Positions 10,980 to 22,689 of a stretch of DNA of 64,000 nt are shown piece after piece; positions within the stretch are counted from its first letter, which is position 1, and each line of letters opens with the position of its first letter. The DNA comes from Limnanthes douglasii subsp. nivea (lineage: Eukaryota; Streptophyta; Magnoliopsida; Brassicales; Limnanthaceae). The translations under genes were made by a program, and so were the position numbers. Where the stretch lies: the NCBI GenBank assembly GCA_036936605.1, contig JAUPFV010000001.1, forward strand, positions 154,413,187-154,477,186, given 5' to 3'. The notes under the pieces were generated by a model. The model saw only the letters and a list, made by a program, of their open reading frames with translations, was not told the DNA's origin and did no database searches.

Positions 10980-11640
10980 AGCCATAGATATAGCCGGAGT
11001 CGACCCTCCTTTAGTAATATGTCACGAACTATCAATAAATAGGTATGCCAAACCCGTTCGGTAAAAGCGTAGAACCTTTTCAATCAAAAAACAAAAAGCA
11101 ATAAACTACGAAGTAACCAAACTTTCCAAGGTCGGGCATATCCGCCGAGCTAGATTTCTGGTGTGGATTGAAAACCCGGTTCTTGTTAAGAAGAAAGGAG
11201 GGAAGTGGCGCATATACATTAATTTTACTGACCTGAACTAAGCTTCCCTCTACCTCGAATTGACCAGTTGGTGGACTCTGCCTCGGGTTGTGAATATATG
11301 TCGTTTATGGATGCTTACTCCGGTTACAATGAAATCTGCATGCATCAAAATGACGAGGAACAGACGGTGTTCCAAACCGAACACGGCGTATGCCGTTACA
11401 CCGTCATGCCCTTCATATTGAAAAATGCAGGCTCGACTTACCAGCGCGTAATCAATCAGATCTTCAAGAACCAGCTAGGGAACTGTATGAAGGCCTATAT
11501 AGACGACGTGGTTGTCAAAACCAATGCCCCAGCACAATACTTGGAAGTGGTGAGAAACGTTTTCGTAGTCCTACGTAAGGATAACTTAAAGTTGACTCGA
11601 TTAAAAATTTTCTCATTAGGGAAACCACTATCTCTATCTA
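10980..11640 (+). pseudogene. Reverse transcriptase pseudogene of copy B
   Basis: An open stretch 11268-11590 includes FMDAYSGYNEICMHQNDEEQ, the VMPF motif, and the catalytic YIDDVVVK at about 11497-11520. Upstream, PVLVKKKGGKWR and FTDLN are readable with one stop. After DNLKLTRLK the sequence jumps to RNase H (LYLSISNFFVS), so about 260 bp of the RT thumb/connection are deleted relative to copy D near 11595-11625. Confidence 0.8.
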
Positions 11641-12380
11641 TCAGTATCCAACTTTTTCGTTAGTGCGGTCCTCATTAGGGAAACATAGGGCGTCCAGCGT
11701 CCCATCTACTATACAGGAAAAACCTTGGTAGACGCCGAAACTTGATATCTGAACTTAGAAAAGCTCGCCTTGGGGTTAGTAGTTGCGGTGCGAAAGATGC
11801 GATCGTATTTTCAGGGCCATACAATCATTGTCTGAACGTCCTTCCCTTTGCGCAATGTACTACAAAAATTAGACGTTTTGGGACGTCTCACTAAGTGGTG
11901 AGCCGAGCTCGAAGAATATGACCTCAAATTCGAACCCCGTAAGGCGATCAAAGGGCAAGCTATAACATACTTCCTAACCAAATTTTCAACATCTCGACCG
12001 ACAGATGGAGGCACCAAACTATAAAAGAAGAGCACATGTGGATATTAGAGGCCGATGTGGCGTCAAACGGCTCGAGTGGAAGAGCTAGAATCATTCTTAA
12101 ATCACCAACAGACGAACAAATCAAGTAGGAAATCCAGTTTGGCTTCCCAGTAACTAACAATGTGGCGGAGTATAAAACAATTATAGACGGCATGCGATTG
12201 GCCCGTATCTGCGGCGCTACTACACTTCAAGTACGCGCAGACTCACAGTTAGTTATTAACCAAGCTACATGCACTTAGGATGCAAAATAGGAAGGTACTA
12301 GTACCGCCACTTATCTCCAACCAACCATAGTCTGTTTGGTCAAGAATCCCACCGATTGGAGACACATGTATTTAATATAC
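11641..12380 (+). pseudogene. RNase H / archaeal RNase H pseudogene of copy B
   Basis: Ty3-type RNase H is seen as VSAVLIRE, RPIYYTGKTLVDAET, LNLEKLALGLVVAVRKM and TSFPLRNVLQKLDVLGRLTKW. The linker is FEPRKAIKGQAITYFLTKF. The archaeal-type RNase H follows: WILEADVASNGSSGRARIIL, NNVAEYKTIIDGMRLARICG and VRADSQLVINQ (12020-12265). The final stretch VKNPTDWRHMYLIY belongs to the RNase H-integrase linker; element C cuts it at 12380. Confidence 0.8.
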
Positions 12381-12495
12381 TCTGAGTCTCCGAGTCTCTA
12401 TATTCTAACCTAGGGTTAGGTATATATCTATTGTTTTGTATCTTTCTTCTTGATTTCTACAGCCGATGACTGTGTTTTGACAACTGTAGCCACCA
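12381..12495 (+). repeat. Truncated 5' LTR of element C
   Basis: It aligns with 30942-31057 over its whole length: TCTGAGTCTC-GAGTCTC, CCTAGGGTTAGGTATATATC, TTGTATCTTTCTTCTTGATT and an end in CCACCA. I estimate close to 88 percent identity by eye. Homology stops abruptly at 12381, so the LTR is 5' truncated compared with the 3' copy. Confidence 0.75.
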
Positions 12496-12498
12496 TAT

Positions 12499-12508
12499 TG
12501 GTATCAGA
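12499..12508 (+). other. Primer binding site of element C
   Basis: TGGTATCAGA begins 3 bp after the LTR end CCACCA. It is complementary to the 3' end of initiator methionine tRNA, the primer used by many plant Ty1/copia and Ty3/gypsy elements. Confidence 0.85.
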
Positions 12509-12525
12509 CTGAGAGTTCTTACGGC

Positions 12526-13650
12526 ATGGGTAACGAAGGTATGCTGCCAAAGCGATCTTTTCGGGGAAAGTTCACTCTTCCGATCACCAAATCGGTCGAC
12601 CGTGATAAATTCGGTCAATTCCAATCCTAGGTTGGTGAACAGATGCACTCCTTGGGAAATTAGATGAGAGACATACAAGAAGCACTACACAGGCTGTTGA
12701 ACAACCAAACCAACGGATTTTGAGCTCCAGGTTCGAGCAACCAACCATCGGGATTTGAGAGAGAGACCGGCTGCGAGCGGAATCCGTTTGCTCCTCGGCG
12801 AGAACAAGGTAGGGGTCAATATTACCCAAAAAACTGTCATGAACAAGTCTTTGAGCAACCACCAGCGAGAGATTCTGATCTGAACGACAACAACCAGTGG
12901 GAATCTGGATTCAGACTGGAGATCCCAGAGTTCCAAGGGGGTCTCAAAACGGAGGATTTTTTAGATTGGATCGCCTGAGTTGAAGAAGTCCTTGATTTCA
13001 AGGAGGTTGAGGATGCAAAATAGGTACAACTAGCTGCAACTAAGTTCCGAGGCCGAGCTGCATCCTGGTGGCAACAGTTCAAGCAGACTAGATCAAGGCA
13101 AGGTAATCCAAAAATAATAACTTGGGCTAAGTTTGTGAAACACTTGAGGGCTGTGTTTTTACCTTACAACTATGCGCGTATCATGTATCATCAATTCCAA
13201 AACCTTAAACAAGGGTCAAGGACTGTTGACGAATACACTAACAAAATTTTTCAAGCTACAAAACCGTGTCGATATTACTGATTCAGCAGATCATCTAGTA
13301 TCTCGCTATATAGAGGGGATAAGACGGCAGTTTCAGGACCAGATGAACATGTTCAACCCTGTGAATATGTCTGAAGCATATCAGCGCGCACTGCATCTGG
13401 AGAAAGCCCTTTCACGAAGGCCTTATGGAGGAGATACTTCCAGAACAACTCCATTGGCGTTCCCAAAAAAGACGATTCTAAGCCCTAACCCACGAGTACC
13501 AACAGCTGCTCCTATGCGTACAAGTGCTAATTTGTAGGTCCCTATTCGCGCAATTACTTCCTCACAGGTCTGGTGCTACCATTGTCATGAACTAGGGCAC
13601 GTTGCTTTACACTGTCCAAAATTACGACAACGACGACAACAATCGAGGAG
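12526..13650 (+). pseudogene. Gag pseudogene of element C
   Basis: The ATG at 12526 begins MGNEGMLPKRSFRGKF. The retrotransposon gag domain follows: LEIPEFQGGLKTEDFLDWI, AATKFRGRAASWWQQFK, FVKHLRAVFLPYNYARIMYH and QNLKQGSRTVDEYTNKIFQ. A frameshift near 13255 moves the rest (SRYIEGIRRQFQDQM, YQRALHLEKALSRR) to another frame. The zinc knuckle CYHCHELGHVALHC (C-x2-C-x4-H-x4-C) is at 13574-13615. Several in-frame stops precede the frameshift. Confidence 0.85.
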
Positions 13651-14419
13651 TCTGTTCGTTGACACTGTTGATTTTTACCTGGAGGGTGACCCACGTTTTT
13701 TATGACGAACCAGAGGATGTTGTTGATGAGGTTCCAGAGGACCAGGTTACAGGAGGAGATATTGGTCAGGCATTGGTTTTAAGGCGTATATGTCTGACGG
13801 TGAAAGCTAGAAGTGAAGGGGATGATTGGCTACAGAACAATATTTTTCAATCGACTTGTACTATTGGGGGAAAGGTATGCAAATTCGTTATTGATTCAGG
13901 GAGCTGCGAAAATGTTATCTTTGAAGAAGCGATGCAGAAACTGGCCTTGAAAACAGAAAACGACCTAAACCCCTACAAGCTTGCCTGGTCAAAGAAAGGT
14001 AGTGAGGTAAATATCTCTAGAAGATGTCTGATATATTTCTCTGTTGGTAACTATAGGGACAAAGCATGGTGCAATATCATTGGGATGGATGTGTGTCACT
14101 TGTGGTTAGGCTGATCTTGGCAATATGATAGAAGTGTCACATATGATGGTAGAAACCGCTACAGTTTCATATGGAATAATGTCAGGTTCATATTAACACC
14201 AAGTAGAGAGGTCTCCCTAAAACCTTCCCTTGCAGTATCAAAGGAGTCGGGTAAGAACTTTCTAGCTCGAAAGGCGTTTATAGAACATGCTCATAAAACA
14301 AGGATTGTCTATCTTTTGGTGGTTAAAGAATTTAGTACTGATCCATTTGCTGCTATACCTGAGCGAGTTCGACCACTATTAGCAGAATTTTCTGTTGTCT
14401 TTCCCGATACTTTACATAC
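13651..14419 (+). pseudogene. Protease pseudogene of element C
   Basis: An open stretch to 14114 contains VLRRICLTVKARSEGDDWLQ, FQSTCTIGGKVCKFVIDSGS with the catalytic Asp-Ser-Gly near 13893, then LAWSKKGSEVNISRRCLIYF and CNIIGMDVCHLWLG. This is the retropepsin type with SGSCENV after the Asp. After a stop at 14112 the linker continues (SWQYDRSVTYDGRNRYSF in the same region), up to the RT start. Confidence 0.8.
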
Positions 14420-15270
14420 AGGTCTTCCTCCATTGAGATATATCCAACACCAGATTGACCTTGTTCCGGGTGCTAGCCTACCAAACCGACCAGAGCCCAA
14501 AAGAGCATGAAAAGCTCAGCAGACAGGTGGAAGAACTGTTGACGAAATGCCACATCTGTGAGAGTCTTAATCCTTGTGCGGTTCCTGCACTGTTAGCATC
14601 AAAGAATGATGGCCCAATGAGAATGTGTGTGGATAGCCGGGCTATCAAGAAAATTACAGTCAGATATCGATTTCCTATTCCTCGTCTTGATGATTTATTG
14701 GATCAATTGAATTGTGCTACTATGTTTACGAAGCTGGATTTGAAGAGCGGATATCACCATATTCGTATTTGTATCGGAGATGAGTGGAAAACAGCCTTTA
14801 AGACCCGAGAAGGTCTGTTCAAATGGATGGTAATGCCATTTGGTCTTTCTAACGCTCCTAGCACGTTCATGTGGGTTATGAACCAGGTATTTCGCCCGTT
14901 CATCGGAAAATTTCTATTGTGTACCTTGATGATATTCTTATATATAGTACCATGGAAGAGCTGCATCTCCAGCACTTACATAAAGTGTTGGTTGTTTTGA
15001 GGCGAGAGGAGTTTTATGGGGGACTCGATAAGGTTTTATTATGACAGACTCGGTCGTCTTCCTGGGGTATGTCGTGTCAAAGGATGGGTTGTCAGTGGAT
15101 CAGTCGGAAGTGGAAATCGTGCGAGACTGGCCTATTCGTACTTCTATCACTAAAGTCCGCTCTTTTCACGGATCGTTCTCCTTTTACAGACGGTTCATAC
15201 ATAATTTCAGCACTGCTATGGCTCATATACAGAGTGTATGAAGGGCAAGACATTCTGCTGGATCCCTGAA
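14420..15270 (+). pseudogene. Reverse transcriptase pseudogene of element C
   Basis: Motifs seen: [77 protein letters not shown]. The catalytic YLDDILIYS is at about 14925-14950, but one frame away from the preceding segment, so a frameshift lies near 14915. VVFLGYVVSKDGLSVDQSEV and FHGSFSFYRRFIHNFST follow (15040-15220). At least two frameshifts; no function expected. Confidence 0.85.
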
Positions 15271-15690
15271 ACAACTAAGGTGTTTAAGGAAATCCAGGTA
15301 AGACTGACCACTATACCGATTCTGGTTTTATTTGACTTCTCTACCGGATTTGAACTGTATTTAGCCAACAAGGCCGCCCTGTAGCATACTTCAGCGAAAC
15401 GTTAAGTGGAGCTAAACTCAACTACAGTACCTATGACAAGAAGTTCTATGCAAGTGTACGAGCTTTGAAGTACTAGAGTTCCTACTTGGCCTGCAATGAC
15501 TTTGTCTTGTACACCGATCATGATGTCTTGAAGCATCTGCAGAGTCAGGAGAAAATCTCTTCCCGTCATGCACGTTGGGCAGCATTTACTCAACAATATA
15601 CCTTTTCCATTAAGTATACTTCAGGAACAGTTAACCGCATAGCTGACGCACTGAGCCGGCGCAGCATGATGATTCGTATGGGAGGATAAG
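15271..15690 (+). pseudogene. RNase H pseudogene of element C
   Basis: TPILVLFDFS is followed by a frame change, then [29 protein letters not shown] and, in the open stretch 15486-15689, FVLYTDHDVLKHLQSQEKIS, WAAFTQQYTFSIKYTSGTVN and ADALSRR. This is the Ty3-type RNase H with the usual ending before integrase. No second RNase H is present, unlike the Tat elements in the window. Confidence 0.85.
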
Positions 15691-16035
15691 TTGTGAGATT
15701 CGAGATGATGAAGGATTTATTGGCTATCGATCCATATTTTCGTCCTATTCTAGAGGACGTCAGCGCAGGTTGGAGAAAATATTTTGAAGTGAGAAACGAT
15801 TACCTCTTCAAATGTAATTTACTCTGTGTTCCTGAGGGCAGTTTGAGGTTACTGATTTTACAAGAGAGACACAATGAGGGGCATGGGGGTGGAGATCAAA
15901 CCATTTACTTTGTATCCAGTCAGTTATTCTAGCCGCATTTGAGGCGAGATGTTATCCATTTTGTAGCTGGTTGTCGGGTTTGCCAGGTGGCAAAAGGTAT
16001 ATCCTCCAATGCAGGTCTATACCTACCACTCCCAA
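15691..16035 (+). pseudogene. Integrase of element C, N-terminal part
   Basis: The zinc-binding region reads LLRLLILQERHNEGHGG (with HNEGHGG in place of the usual H-x3-H), then a frame change, and [20 protein letters not shown] at 15975-16030. El2 cuts it exactly after CCCAA at 16035; the continuation is at 26563. The first tandem unit of the array begins at 15997. Confidence 0.8.
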
Positions 16036-16517
16036 TGATGAGTCCGAATTCGGAGTGCTCCCCCGGAAGGGCACCCCAAAGTAAATCTCTCAGTAAACCG
16101 GACAGGCTCCAAGAGCTTAATTCGAACAGGACTTTTGAACCGGGCAGATGACTTCGAACACTGCAAGTCAAAAGCAGTTCGAACTATGACTAAAGTACTA
16201 AAAAACCTAAACACTATCTGACTAAGCTACCTACCCATCTGCTTAAAACTCATGGGTCTTTAAACATGACCCGGGTCTATTAAACTTGACCCGAAAGCCC
16301 ATAAGGGCCCAAACTACATACTATAAATACCCAACCACCAGCATTAACTATGGGTAACAAAAATTTACTGCTGCCAAGCTGCTCAATTCTCTCTCCACAT
16401 TAAAAGCACTTTGAAACACCCTTAAACTCACACACACCACCGTGAAACACCCTCACGCCGCCTTAAAACTCCACTTGAAATTACCAGCCTACCCTCAGGC
16501 TACTTTTATCCTCACCA
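16036..16517 (+). repeat. 5' LTR of El2
   Basis: It starts TGATGAGTCCGAATTCGG and ends TTTTATCCTCACCA. TATAAAT at 16322-16328 is the likely promoter. It matches the 3' LTR at 26082-26562 almost base for base. Differences: one extra C near 16059, A/C and C/T near 16095-16105, A/G near 16125, C/T near 16150, A/C near 16205 and T/C near 16280. Confidence 0.95.
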
Positions 16518-16520
16518 AAT

Positions 16521-16537
16521 TGGCGACCACAGTGGGA
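16521..16537 (+). other. Primer binding site of El2
   Basis: TGGCGACCACAGTGGGA lies 3 bp after the 5' LTR end CACCA. Plant Tat elements carry such a TGGCGAC-type site. The specific tRNA cannot be named safely from the sequence. Confidence 0.65.
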
Positions 16538-16590
16538 GGCGACGGTGCCTGAATCCAATATTCAAAACCAAGTAAAGAAATTCTGTCCAA

Positions 16591-18388
16591 ATGAATCCGG
16601 ATAATCCAGAGCTTCCACCAGCTTTGCTCGAAGTGGTGGAAGAGAATGATGAGTATACTGTCCAAGAGCGCGACAGGTTAAAACTTGAGATAGAAGCCCT
16701 GAGGGCTGAAAAGGCCAAGATGGGCATGAAAGAGAAATCCAAAGCATCAGCTGCTCACCACACTGATAACCCAAGGGAGCATGAGGTTTCCAAAACTCAT
16801 GTGAGCACTAAGAAGACGCATGCCAGCTCTAAAAAGTCTCACTGGTCCAAGCCTGTGGAGAGTTCTGACTCGAGTTCAGAGTCTTCGGACAGCTCTTCGG
16901 ACATTGAAGGAAATGAAAAGTCCTTGTCCTCTAGTAGTGATGAGGGACGAACCAAGAAGAAACAAAAGCAAGTTAAAAAGTATTCCAGAAAAAGAGATCA
17001 CCATGGAAGAATGAAAAGACATATTGGAAAAGGGTCATCTCATCACCGGAGGTATACAGACAAGATGCTGATGGATCCTTTTGCCTTCCATGATGAGCCA
17101 GGTATCTTTGCAACTCCTAATGAGGATACCGTGTTCAGTCGTGGAAGGAATTGGAGGCAGTCTCCACTGTCTTCTAAAATCCTATCCGGAAACCTCCCCA
17201 AGAGGTTTGATAGCACCAAGATGGAGAAGTACGATGGCAGTACTGATCCGGACAATCATCTGGAGCAATTCAAGAACTTCATGATGAACTTTGATGATGA
17301 TGATAAACTACTCTGTAGGGCATTCTCCCAATCCTTCACGGGGAGTGCTCTGAAATGGTAGAACAGCCTGCCTCAGGGTTGTATTAAAGACTTTCATACT
17401 TTTTTGGTGGCTTTTCGGAGGCAATTCGTGGGGAGTAAGGAGCTGAAGGGCAATGGAGACACAATAATCCATTGTGCCCAAGAGCCAAATGAGTCGTTAA
17501 AGGAGTACATAAGTCGTTTTGTAAACACAAAGAATGGGTTGGTTGATTGCTTTGAACAGGTAGCAATAGCATCCCTGAGACAAGGTTTGAACCCAGGCAA
17601 CCTGGCCGATTCGGTGACCAGGAAGAAAGCCATGACCTGGGGAGGATTGCTGAACCAAGTTGGCAAGCAAATAAATGTTGATGAAACGAAAAAGACCAGG
17701 GTGCACAGACAAGTGAGATCCACCCCGGTGGCACCAACTCCAAATCAAAACCAGTCCGGGAACAAAGCAAGAGAAACCGGACAGGGGCATGGAAGGGGAA
17801 AGGCTCAGTCTCAACCAGCTGCTCCTGCACAAAGTCAACAGTCTAGAAACAAAAGAGGGTCGTGGGTCCAACCGGAGTGGTTTGCAGAGCTCAAAGAAAG
17901 TGTGGCAACCATTTTCGAGAAAACAAAAGATGAAGTACACTACCGGAGACCGGCAACCTTGCAGTCTCCCAGAGAACATCGAAATAATTCCTTTTGCCAA
18001 TACCATAATGATATTGGCCATACCACCGATGATTGCATAGTATTGAAACAAGAGGTACAGAACTTGATTGAAAGAGGAAAGTTGGGTGCATACGTTAAAA
18101 GAAGAGGAGGCAACAGGCCTGACAACACTCATAGGGTTGGTCCAAGCAACGCTGCCCCGGAGGGGGCTATGGTAATAGTTGAAAGGTTTGACGTGGAGTC
18201 CGAGTATTTGGATCCTGATCCAACCAGAAACAGAGTGGGTACTATTGAGGAGCGTTCTAGATCAGTCTCCGGGCTCATTAAATTCTTCGAGTCGCTGACA
18301 ATCTTCGGAGGGGACACTATGACGGCTCCTACTACTTCTTCAAGAAAAAGGCATGTTCATAATTTGGCTTCCCAGCTAGAAAGGAGGC
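16591..18388 (+). pseudogene. gag: gag of El2 (one in-frame stop, then frame change)
   Basis: The ATG at 16591 follows the primer site. The N-terminal 130 residues are charged and helical (LKLEIEALRAEKAKM) with a Ser-rich stretch. The gag domain includes PDNHLEQFKNFMMNFDDDDK and, after a TAG at 17359-17361, FLVAFRRQFVGSK, NESLKEYISRFVNTKN and ASLRQGLNPGNLADS. The zinc-binding motif FCQYHNDIGHTTDDC is at 17989-18036. The TAG interrupts a conserved tryptophan-rich site. The frame runs open from 17362 to a TGA at 18436, but protease continues in the next frame from about 18380. A programmed frameshift is possible but unproven. Confidence 0.9.
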
Positions 18389-18934
18389 ATGACATCCTAT
18401 CAATCTCCAAACTCATTCCCATTCATAGTTTTCGATGAGGATGATTTGAGAGATATTGCTGGCCCTCATGAGGATGCTGTTGTCATAGGAGCATCTATAG
18501 GGGGCAATGAGATAAGGCGAATTTTGGTGGATACTGGAAGCTCTGCCAATATCCTTTTTCTAAACACTTACAAGAAAATGAGAAATCCAGCTGTGATACA
18601 AAAGTCGGACAGATCAATCGTGGGCTTCACGGGCAGCTCAGCCGATGTGATCGGGGAGTTTGAAGAAGAAGTGTTGTTGGGCAGGGGCCCTTTCAAGAAA
18701 ATGGTTAGAATACTCTTCATTGTGGTGGATTGTCCCACCTGTTACAATGCTATTCTAGGGAGATCTTGGCTCTCTAGGATGCATGCAGTAGCTTCGACAG
18801 TCCATCAGTGTCTGAAATATGCTGTTCAGGGGCAGGTTGGGGTTGTCCGGAGCAGCCAAAAAGTTGCAAGAGAATGTTATGCCACTACCTTGGCTCCACG
18901 AACGCTGGGGGCAGTCCGTATAAATGACCAATAG
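18389..18934 (+). pseudogene. Protease domain of El2 pol
   Basis: This is the first part of the pol frame: FDEDDLRDIAGPHEDAVVIG, then the catalytic VDTGSSANILF (Asp-Thr-Gly at about 18530), a flap region with VIGEFEEEVLLGRGPFKK, and CYNAILGRSWLSRMHAVAST, KYAVQGQVGVVRSSQKVARE. It is intact as a retropepsin. It ends at TAG 18932-18934 (a CAA-CAG context suggests a C to T change), and the same frame continues into the linker. The old El4 copy has matching sequence at 54285-54467. Confidence 0.9.
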
Positions 18935-21900
18935 CAGTTTGAGGGCCTTTCTGGGGGTGAGGGTGAAATTGATGACCCCAGAGAGACCCCCGGAGTGTTG
19001 ATCCCAGTTGAGGAGGTTGAAACACACTGCTTAGAAGAAGGAAAAAATGTCAACATAGGATCCAAAATGCCACCGATGTTGAAAGAAGGAATGTTGAAAT
19101 TCTTGAAAAACCATCAGCATGTTTTTGCTTGGTGCAATGCTTATGTTACTGGAGTTCCATGAGAGGTGATTTCCCATCACCTATCAGTCCGAAGGGATGT
19201 GGCACCAGTGGTACAAAAAAGGAGAGCTTTCTCAAAAGAAAAGGCTGATGTCATTGTACAGGAGGTTGACAGACTCACAAAGATGGGGCACATTAAAGAA
19301 TCTCAGTACCCTTTGTGGACTGCCAATCCTGTCTTGGTAAAAAAGAAGAATGGTAAATGGCATATGTGCATTGACTTCATAGACCTCAATCGAGCTTGCC
19401 CAAAAGACTTGTATCCGGTTCCCCGGATAGATCAGTTAGTAGACTCTACTTCAGGGAACAAGCTACTCTCCTTCATGGATGCATTCTCCGGATACAATCA
19501 GATCCAGGTGGATCCAAAAGATCAAGAGCATACCACTTTTGTCACTGATAGAGGTTTACACTGCTACAAGGTGATGCCCTTTGGTTTGAAAAATGTCGGG
19601 GCTACTTATCAAAGGTTGGTCAATAAGGCATTTGCTGATCAAATTGGAAGAAATATGGAGGTTTACATTGACGATATGATGGTGAAAAGCGTGGATGAGC
19701 AGTTGCACTTGTCCGACCTCCAAGAGACTTTTGCCAACTTGGACAAAGTGAATTTAAAATTAAACCCTGAAAAGTGTGTGTTTGGAGTGCAGTCCGGGAA
19801 GTTCTTAGGGTATATCATAAGTGAGCATGGAATACAGCCCGACCCGGACCAACTCAATGCGTTGTTCCAAATGGAGCCTCCTCGAAACATTAAAGAAGTG
19901 CAACGTTTAACGGGGAGGTTGGCAGCCTTGAACAGATTCATCTCCAAGTCTTCGGACAGATGTGCTCCATTCTTTCAAACCTTGAAGGGTGCAAAGGGGT
20001 TTGAATGGACACCACAGTGTGATGAGGCATTCAATGAAATCAAGAAGCATCTGTCCTCTCCCAAGACCTTGTTTAAACCAGTCGATGGGGAGACTCTTTT
20101 TGTATATCTGGCTGTTTCAAGTTGTGCCATCAGTGCTGTGTTAGTAAGGGAGGTTGATGGGTATCCTCACCCAGTGTACTACATCAGCAAAATCTTGGTT
20201 GATGCTGAGAGGCGTTACTTGAAACTTGAAAAACTAGCTTTGGCTTTGGTGATAGCTGCAAGAAAAATGAGGCCCTACTTCCAGGCTCATCCTATCGTTG
20301 TCCGGACATCTTTCCCTTTAAAGAATGTCCTTCAAAAAGCAGACATTTCGAGCAGAATGACAAAGTGGTCAGTAGAGTTGGGGGACTTCGACATAGACTT
20401 CGCTCCCCGGACAGCAGTAAAAGCTCAAGCTGTGGCTGACTTTCTAGTTGAGTTCCATTCTGATAGGGATTCAGAACAACCTGCTGATTCAAAAGACAAA
20501 AAAGTGTGGATTGTCCGAACAGACGGAGGATCCAGTACCATGGGATCTGGAGCAGGAATATGTCTCACTCCCCCCTATGGGGACAACATGTTCCAAGCTA
20601 TTTGTTTTGCTTTCAGGGCATCCAATAATGAGTCCGAATACGAAACAGCTATAGCTGGGTTAAAATTGGCATACATCTGTGGGGCAAAAAGGGTCAAGCT
20701 ACTAAGTGACTCCCAATTGCTTGTCCACCATGCTCTAGGCCTGTCAGAGGCTAGAAAGGAGCAGTTGGTCAAGTATTTACTCCTCTTGAAAAATGAGGCC
20801 TTGAAATTTAAAGCTGTTGTCTATGAGCACATTTCCCGGACAGAGAATGAGCTAGCAGACTCATTGGCAACAATAGCGTATACGAAGTCCTATCCATGGA
20901 TCCATGTGCTCGAAAGCCCTTCTATTCAACTTGATAAGGGTGAAAAAGAGGAAGTCTTTGAAATACAAGTAAACCTGCCTCAAGACTGGAGGTCTCCTCT
21001 TATGCAATATCTGTCCGATGGCATCGTGCCCTTGGATAAATCACAAGCCAGAACATTGAAACACAGGGCTCGAGGTTTTGTTATGATTAGAGAAGTCTTG
21101 TACAAAAAGTCCTATAGCAAACCTCTCTTACGCTGTTTAGGGGATCATGAGTCACAAATGGTTCTCTCTGAATTACATGATGGTGAGGGATCGGCCCATT
21201 GTGGATTTAGAGCTTTGAAAAGAAGAGTGCTTCTCTCCGGATATTATTGGCCATCAATTATGAAAGATGCTAAGGAGCTGGTCAGGAGGTGTGACCCATG
21301 TCAGAGGTACAGCAATGAAATTCATGTACCAGCCATTCCTTTGGAATCAATTTCTGAGCCCATCCCTTTTGCTCGATGGGGATTGGACTTAGTTGGGCCT
21401 CTCCCTATGGCGTCCGGAGGGCGTAAAACCATAATTGTAGCCATTGACTACTTCTGGAAGTGGATAGAAGCAGCCCCCTTGGCAGGGACAACATCAAAAG
21501 CTGTTATAAAATTCATTATGTCCAACATATGTTGCAGATTTGGTGTCCCCCAGAAAATAACAACAGACAATGGGCCACAGTTTGATAATAGAGAGATGGA
21601 GAGCTTCTGTGCCTCAAGGGGTATTCAGCACTGCTTTTCTTCACCTTTCCACCCACAGGCCAATGGGCAAGTTGAGGTGGCTAATAGAACGATACTGTCC
21701 GGTTTGAAGAAAAACTTAGAAGGGGCTGCTGGAAAGTGGCCTAGTTATCTGCAAGAAGTCCTGTGGGCCTACCGAACAACACCTGGGGCTGCAACACAAG
21801 AATCCCCCTTTGCCTTGGTCTATGGGATGGATGCAGTAGCTCCCATAGAGAAGACACTCCCCTCCTTTCGTGTTCATAACTTCTCCGGACAGGCTAATGA

Positions 21901-22222
21901 GATGACAATTAGAAATCAACTTGATTTAATTGAAGAAAGGCGGGTAAAAGCTCATCTTAGAATGGCACACTATCAAGGCTTGATGAGAAGCAGGTTTGCT
22001 TCTAAAGTTAAAAGAAGGGATTTTCAACCAGGGGATAAAGTATTGAGAAAAGTTTTCTTGCACACCAAGGAAAAGCTCTTCGGAAAGCTGGCCCCAACTT
22101 GGGAGGGTCTGTATACTGTGGTTGAAAGAATCAAGCGTGGGACATACTGGTTGGAAGACAAAGATGGCAGGGTTTTAACTCACCCTTGGAATATTGAACA
22201 CCTTCGAATATACTTAGAATAA
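18935..22222 (+). pseudogene. pol: RT, dual RNase H and integrase of El2 pol
   Basis: This is the same frame as the protease, broken only by TGA at 19160-19162, then 1018 codons open to TAA at 22220. RT: PVLVKKKNGKWHMCIDFIDL, FMDAFSGYNQI, VMPFGLKN and catalytic YIDDM at 19664-19678. Ty3 RNase H: LFVYLAVSSCAISAVLVRE, RYLKLEKLALALV. Archaeal-type RNase H: VRTDGGSSTMGSGAGI (20515-20560), ASNNESEYETAIAGLKLA, LLSDSQLLVHHALG, ENELADSLA. Integrase: H-H-C-C at 21175-21305, then DLVGPLPM, TDNGPQFDN and the catalytic Glu in GQVEVANR (21670). It ends WNIEHLRIYLE with no chromodomain. Confidence 0.95.
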
Positions 22223-22689
22223 AGCTTATGTAAATATTTACTTGTTTAAGCATCCATGTAAATATTTAGGGGCATACCGCTTCCTCTCTTCGGCGCCGCG
22301 GAGAGCTTTCAATAAAACTTGATGCCTTCTTCAATAATTTTCTAAGTTTTTGCAAAATTCTGTTGCTTGTCATACTACCCGGACTGAAAGGTCTGAAGGC
22401 TACTTAAATTCTAGCCAGAGAGACTAAACACTCTCACAGTACAATAACTCAAAGCTACTTAAATTCTAGCTGTCTAAAGTAAGACAAATAATAAAAGAAG
22501 AAGATGGTTGAGTAAAATAAAAGCATTCATTCAACAATTTAAAGTTGCCTTGGCCTTCCAAGGACTTTTGAACAAGTTTGAGCATAGTACAAAAATCTGT
22601 CCGAATAATACGGACACCATCACAAAAAAGGTGCCTTGGCCTTCCAAGGACTTTAGTTCAAACGAAAGATAAACAAAACAAACTATAAA
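22223..22689. other. Convergent 3' region of El2 between pol and accessory gene
   Basis: No gene. It holds AATAAAA at 22311-22317 (plus-strand polyadenylation-like), a pair of GCTACTTAAATTCTAGC blocks near 22400 and 22454, and two copies of GCCTTGGCCTTCCAAGGAC at 22547 and 22633. The last contains the palindrome CCTTGGCCTTCCAAGG with dyad symmetry. Pol and the antisense gene transcribe toward each other here. Confidence 0.6.

Noticed and set aside
12499..12508. tRNA gene (initiator Met)
   Set aside because: Only the short complement of the tRNA 3' end is present, next to an LTR end; it is a primer site. The same holds for 39735 and 41300.
17384..18132. Long minus-strand readings (up to 211 codons) over El2 gag
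   Set aside because: Gag on the plus strand has clear domain homology; the opposite readings follow its codon pattern and show no motifs.
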